Notes under the pieces: model-generated
What the model saw: only the letters and a program-made list of their open reading frames with translations
The model's database searches: none
What the model was told of the DNA's origin: nothing
Position numbers and translations under genes: made by a program
Assembly (NCBI GenBank): GCA_938016505.1
Contig: CALLWN010000302.1
Location: 1-5,819 of the forward strand
DNA length: 5,819 nucleotides
Direction: 5' to 3'
Source: an uncultured Sphingomonadaceae bacterium
GTDB taxonomy: Bacteria; Pseudomonadota; Alphaproteobacteria; Sphingomonadales; Sphingomonadaceae
In this document: in pieces, positions 5,802-5,819 of the stretch
How the letters are laid out: every line of letters begins with the position of its first letter
Numbering within the stretch: position 1 is the first letter of the stretch

Positions 5802-5805
5802 TCCT
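5802..5805 (-). promoter_or_regulatory. Shine-Dalgarno site of phaZ
   Basis: AGGA on the minus strand sits 5 nt before the ATG at 5796 and supports that start. The promoter itself must lie to the right, outside the window. Confidence 0.6.
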
Positions 5806-5819
5806 GCCTTCGGCCCGCT

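Noticed and set aside
1..5819. Search for tRNA, rRNA, insertion sequence, CRISPR or phage signals
   Set aside because: Genes are densely packed with only about 105 bp, 116 bp and 27 bp non-coding gaps. No tRNA-like cloverleaf, spacer-repeat pattern or transposase was seen.

Overview
The window comes from a high-GC (by eye roughly 70%) Gram-negative chromosome, most likely an alphaproteobacterium and perhaps Hyphomicrobiales. Three things point there: a FeuP-type OmpR-family regulator with its kinase and a small periplasmic PepSY protein; an intracellular, cysteine-type PHB depolymerase; and an alphaproteobacterial Uup-like ABC-F ATPase. Strong G/C at third codon positions creates very long antisense open frames. 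I treated these as shadows.

Layout from left to right. Positions 1-105 are non-coding and hold a 13-bp tandem repeat (21-72) and a weak hairpin behind the kinase stop. A three-gene minus-strand operon follows. In transcription order it is a secreted PepSY-domain protein (2527-2150), a FeuP/PhoP-like response regulator (2122-1466) and a sensor histidine kinase (1521-106) that overlaps the regulator by 56 bp from a TTG start. A 116-bp divergent intergenic region (2528-2643) carries an OmpR-family-like direct repeat and a GC palindrome. On the plus strand is an ABC-F ATPase with a Uup-like C-terminal coiled coil (2644-4482). It converges on the minus-strand PHB depolymerase gene phaZ (5796-4492), with only 9 bp between the two stop codons. 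Both stop codons lie inside one perfect 8-bp-stem hairpin.

How the genes work together. The PepSY-regulator-kinase block looks like a self-contained envelope-sensing system. The secreted PepSY protein plausibly modulates the kinase as FeuN does in Sinorhizobium, and the direct repeat in front of it suggests autoregulation. The ABC-F protein (ribosome-associated or DNA-associated ATPase) and PhaZ (mobilises stored polyhydroxybutyrate) look like independent housekeeping or carbon-storage neighbours. I see no mobile element, RNA gene or CRISPR array. No wholly new system is evident. The best leads are the regulator/PepSY circuit with its candidate operator, and the shared-stop hairpin.
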